Assembly: GCA_002401775.2 (NCBI GenBank)
Contig: NVUB02000098.1
Coordinates: 1-57,117, forward strand
DNA from: Ectothiorhodospiraceae bacterium
Lineage (GTDB): Bacteria > Pseudomonadota > Gammaproteobacteria > SZUA-152
Reading direction: 5' to 3'
Length of the DNA: 57,117 nt
Below, piece by piece: positions 54,382 through 57,117 of this stretch. Within the stretch, counting starts at the first letter, position 1; every line of letters begins with the position of its first letter. A program made the translations under genes and the position numbers. Below the pieces are notes generated by a model, which saw nothing but the letters and a program-made list of their open reading frames with translations, was not told where the DNA came from and did not search any database.

Positions 54382-54433
54382 GTTTTTAATAACCCAACGT
54401 AGCGAGTTGCTGAGAATTCAAAAATACAGCGTT

Positions 54434-54484
54434 ATTTAAAGTGTTTTCTCTGCGTCTCCGTGCCTCTGCGTACTCGGCGTCAAA
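54434..54484. repeat. CTCTGCG-type dispersed repeat, leuD-leuB spacer (1)
   Basis: GTTTTCTCTGCGTCTCCGTG followed by CCTCTGCGTACTCGGCGTC: one arm of the palindromic family complete at 55688-55772. Confidence 0.65.
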
Positions 54485-54505
54485 TTACGGAACTTTATTA
54501 TTTCC

Positions 54506-54575
54506 GTAGGGTGGGCATTGCCCACCAGATCGCGGGATTAGAGTGGAACCTTCTGGTGGGCAGTGCCCACCCTAC
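54506..54575. repeat. GTAGGGTGGGCA hairpin, leuD-leuB spacer (2)
   Basis: 23-bp inverted repeat with one mismatch: GTAGGGTGGGCATTGCCCAC(CAG) at 54506-54528 and its complement at 54553-54575, loop 24 bp. This hairpin type is common between genes of many proteobacteria. The window also ends in GTAGGGTGCACC at 57106. Confidence 0.88.
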
Positions 54576-54607
54576 AAAGAAATACAAAGAAATACAGAGA
54601 AATAAAG

Positions 54608-55678
54608 ATGACGAAAAAAATTGCAGTATTACCCGGTGATGGTATCGGCCCTGAAATTATTGCAGAGGCCGTTAAGGTGCTTGAACACTTGCGCACTGAT
54701 GGCCTTGATATTGAAATGAACGAGGCCCCTGTCGGCGGTGCGGGTTATGAAGCCAGTGGTAAACCACTGCCTGACGATACACTGGCGTTGGCAAAAGCGT
54801 CCGATGCGATTCTGTTAGGCGCTGTGGGTGGTTATCAATGGGAGTCTCTGGATATCAGTGTACGGCCTGAAAAAGGCTTGCTGGGTTTGCGTGCTGAACT
54901 GGAACTGTTTTCTAACTTGCGGCCTGCGATTCTCTATAAGCAGTTAGCCGATGCTTCTACGCTGAAGCCAGAAGTGGTTTCCGGACTGGACATTTTGATC
55001 GTGCGCGAACTAACGGGCGGCATTTATTTCGGTCAGCCACGGGGAATACGCATTCTGGAGAATGGCGAAAAACAGGGTTTTAATACGCTGGTGTACTCGG
55101 AGTCTGAAATAGAGCGTATCGGTCGTTCTGCTTTTGATATCGCCATGAAACGCGGTAAAAAACTTTGTTCTGTGGATAAAGCCAACGTACTGGAATGCAC
55201 TGAATTATGGCGCGAAGTCATGGAACGGGTGTCTAAAGATTACCCTGAAGTGGAATTGTCGCACATGTACGTGGACAACGCGGCGATGCAATTGGTACGG
55301 GCTCCCAAGCAATTCGATGTCATGGTCACCACCAATATGTTTGGTGACATCCTCTCCGATTGTGCTGCGATGTTAACGGGCTCCATTGGCATGTTGCCCT
55401 CGGCGTCGCTGGATGCCAATGGCAAAGGCATGTACGAACCCATTCATGGCTCGGCACCGGATATCGCCGGGAAAAACGTCGCCAACCCGCTGGCAACAAT
55501 ATTGTCAGTCGCGATGATGCTGCGTTATTCACTGAATGAAATCGCAATGGCAGATCGTATCGAAAAAGCCGTAGAAAATGTGCTGGACCAAGGTCTTCGC
55601 ACGGCAGATATTGACAGCGAAGGTATGCAGAAAGTGAGCACTAGTGAAATGGGTGATGCGGTCGTGTCGGCTTTATAA
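54608..55678 (+). CDS. leuB: 3-isopropylmalate dehydrogenase
   Basis: NAD-dependent oxidative decarboxylation of 3-isopropylmalate. Motifs: [36 protein letters not shown], the catalytic lysine in SVDKANVLE and [25 protein letters not shown] (family signature, quoted in part). The frame opens at 54563 within repeat sequence, but the ATG at 54608 gives the family N-terminus and about 356 residues. Confidence 0.98.
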   Translation: MTKKIAVLPGDGIGPEIIAEAVKVLEHLRTDGLDIEMNEAPVGGAGYEASGKPLPDDTLALAKASDAILLGAVGGYQWESLDISVRPEKGLLGLRAELELFSNLRPAILYKQLADASTLKPEVVSGLDILIVRELTGGIYFGQPRGIRILENGEKQGFNTLVYSESEIERIGRSAFDIAMKRGKKLCSVDKANVLECTELWREVMERVSKDYPEVELSHMYVDNAAMQLVRAPKQFDVMVTTNMFGDILSDCAAMLTGSIGMLPSASLDANGKGMYEPIHGSAPDIAGKNVANPLATILSVAMMLRYSLNEIAMADRIEKAVENVLDQGLRTADIDSEGMQKVSTSEMGDAVVSAL

Positions 55679-55687
55679 CGTCATGTG

Positions 55688-55772
55688 TAATAAACGCTGA
55701 GGACGCGGAGACGCAGAGTTTTTTGAATAGTTTTCTCTGTGCCTCTGCGTCTCTGCGAACTCTGCGTTAATT
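55688..55772. repeat. CTCTGCG-type palindromic repeat, leuB-asd spacer
   Basis: AACGCTGAGGACGCGGAGAC(GCAGAG) faces CTCTGCGTCTCTGCGAACTC(TGCGTT) as an imperfect inverted repeat of about 30-bp arms. It is the most complete member in the window. Confidence 0.75.
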
Positions 55773-55803
55773 TCACAATGTTAATTAAACAGGTAAGCGA
55801 AAG

Positions 55804-56916
55804 ATGAAGAAAGTTGGATTAATAGGTTGGCGCGGTATGGTGGGCTCGGTGCTCATGCAACGTATGCGTGATGAGAATGATTTTGATCAGATAGAGCCGG
55901 TATTTTTTACTACTTCGCAAGTGGGGCAGCCTGGCCCTGATGTGGGTAAGGACGTGCCGCCGTTGAAGGATGCTCGTGCTATCGATGAGCTGAAGGCGAT
56001 GGATGTGATTATTACCTGTCAGGGCGGTAGTTACACCGAGGAAGTCTATCCGCAGTTACGTAAATCGGGTTGGGCGGGGTATTGGATTGATGCGGCTTCT
56101 ACACTGCGCATGGTAGACGATGCCATCATTGTGCTTGACCCGGTAAATCTGGACGTCATCAAAAATGGTTTGGTCAACGGCACTAAAACCTTTGTTGGCG
56201 GTAACTGCACGGTGAGTTTGATGTTGATGGCCATCAATGGGTTGTTCGACAATGACGTGGTGGAATGGATTTCACCCATGACTTATCAGGCGGCATCGGG
56301 TGCAGGTGCGCAAAGTATGCGCGAACTGATTCGCCAGATGGGTGCGATTAACGATTCCGTTAAACATCTTAATGAAGATCCCGCTGCGGCCATTCTGGAT
56401 GTCGATAAAAACCTGGCAAATTTCCTGCGTTCGAATGATTATCCTAAAGATAACTGGGGTGTGCCCTTGGCGGGCAGTTTAATTCCGTGGTTGGATTCTC
56501 CGCTGGATAGCGGTCAAACACGTGAAGAATGGAAAGCGCAGGTAGAGACTAACAAGATTCTTGGCCGGCCGGACAATGTCATTCCTATTGACGGTATTTG
56601 TGTCCGCATCGGAGCCATGCGTTGCCATAGTCAGGCACTGACCATCAAACTGAAAAAAGAGGTGCCACTGGATGAAATTCACGACATGTTAGCGCAGGCC
56701 AATGATTGGGTGAAAGTGATCCCCAATGAGAGAGAAATTTCAGTGCAGGAACTCACTCCGGCCGCAGTGACCGGAACGTTGACTGTGCCGGTAGGACGGT
56801 TACGAAAACTGACGATGGGTAAGGATTATCTATCCGCGTTTACCGTCGGCGACCAATTACTGTGGGGTGCAGCGGAACCTCTGCGACGTATGTTGCGTTT
56901 GTTGTTGGAAACTTAA
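55804..56916 (+). CDS. asd: Aspartate-semialdehyde dehydrogenase
   Basis: Reduces aspartyl phosphate to aspartate semialdehyde, the branch point to lysine, diaminopimelate, threonine and methionine. N-terminal [17 protein letters not shown], and the catalytic cysteine C135 in [12 protein letters not shown]; substrate loop [13 protein letters not shown]. 370 residues, the Gram-negative type. ATG 55804 follows AGGTAAGCGAAAG. Position after leuB matches pseudomonads. Confidence 0.98.
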   Translation: MKKVGLIGWRGMVGSVLMQRMRDENDFDQIEPVFFTTSQVGQPGPDVGKDVPPLKDARAIDELKAMDVIITCQGGSYTEEVYPQLRKSGWAGYWIDAASTLRMVDDAIIVLDPVNLDVIKNGLVNGTKTFVGGNCTVSLMLMAINGLFDNDVVEWISPMTYQAASGAGAQSMRELIRQMGAINDSVKHLNEDPAAAILDVDKNLANFLRSNDYPKDNWGVPLAGSLIPWLDSPLDSGQTREEWKAQVETNKILGRPDNVIPIDGICVRIGAMRCHSQALTIKLKKEVPLDEIHDMLAQANDWVKVIPNEREISVQELTPAAVTGTLTVPVGRLRKLTMGKDYLSAFTVGDQLLWGAAEPLRRMLRLLLET

Positions 56917-56926
56917 GCCAACACAA

Positions 56927-57048
56927 GCTAAGGAATGGAAATCAAATAACTTTTATAAGTAGCGCTCTGATTTAGTGCGTATTCGCTTACCAACAGTAGG
57001 CTCCTTAAGAGAAGCGCCTACTGTCGCCTAAGAGCGCCTACTGTTGGT
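56927..57048. repeat. Dispersed repeat with inverted arms at the right end
   Basis: Left part (56927-56968) matches 41173-41214. From 56989 the perfect inverted repeat ACCAACAGTAGGC / GCCTACTGTTGGT (56989-57001 and 57036-57048) encloses two GCGCCTACTGT-like units. After it, to 57117, I see only the start of another GTAGGGTGCACC-type repeat. Confidence 0.7.
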
Positions 57049-57117
57049 GGTGGTGCTGCGAATGTCATCTCAATATGGCTGTGCCATTGCTGGAGGAATA
57101 ATCTTGTAGGGTGCACC

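Overview
The window looks like a chromosomal segment of a free-living, flagellated, Gram-negative gammaproteobacterium of moderate GC. The evidence is gene order. ndk-rlmN-pilF/pilW-rodZ-ispG-hisS-yfgM-bamB-der is the classical gammaproteobacterial string, and a divergent LysR regulator, a SAM methyltransferase and leuC-leuD-leuB-asd resemble the arrangement in Pseudomonas and relatives. BamB, PilF, outer-membrane barrels and motAB agree. I cannot name a genus. A lineage with heavy extracytoplasmic electron transfer is suggested by two very large multiheme cytochromes.

Layout. 1-810: gene-free, duplicated repeats. 811-10854: housekeeping string on +. 10855-11228: repeat elements. 11229-15139 (-): gnd, zwf and an orphan FixJ/NarL-type response regulator. 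15337-18563 (-): a four-gene redox operon (TlpA-like thioredoxin, DUF4266 lipoprotein, DUF3570 outer-membrane protein, ApbE flavin transferase). 18899-22086 (+): MscS channel, DsrE-like protein, purine salvage pair hpt and MTIP/MTAP. 22087-27084: AT-richer accessory region with two VOC proteins, a frameshifted lipoprotein and an AbiE-like toxin-antitoxin pair whose toxin is frameshifted, ending at repeats derived from a tRNA-Ser gene. 27085-32158: tRNA-Ser(GGA), motA-motB, aroC, an MFS transporter. 32198-36109: a secreted Sel1-ankyrin protein of 959 residues and the wreck of a PhnD-type sensor kinase. 36129-44992: HIT protein and a membrane-anchored ferredoxin/FAD oxidoreductase on -, divergent from a four-gene + operon encoding a b-type membrane cytochrome, a 21-heme and a 20-heme c-type cytochrome and a TPR/beta-barrel outer-membrane protein. 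44993-46334: repeat-rich gap. 46335-50088: small proteins and an orphan histidine kinase. 50102-56916: LysR, methyltransferase, leuCDB, asd. The window closes in another repeat.

How the genes work together. The 38345-44992 operon has the parts of a porin-cytochrome electron conduit: inner-membrane quinone-facing cytochrome, periplasmic and outer multiheme wires, and a barrel through the outer membrane. It resembles, from memory, the PCC3-type clusters of Gallionellaceae iron oxidisers. The divergent oxidoreductase could connect it to soluble carriers. The second redox locus, 15337-18563, is the other candidate for an undescribed system: the DUF3570 protein carries a D-x-x-T-G-S-S motif like the site that ApbE flavinylates, and ApbE is encoded in the same operon.

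Two genome-level habits stand out. Short tandem duplications of 9-15 bp recur at gene edges and inside genes. Several families of dispersed palindromic or miniature elements fill nearly every long intergenic gap. No transposase, integrase, rRNA or CRISPR array was seen.
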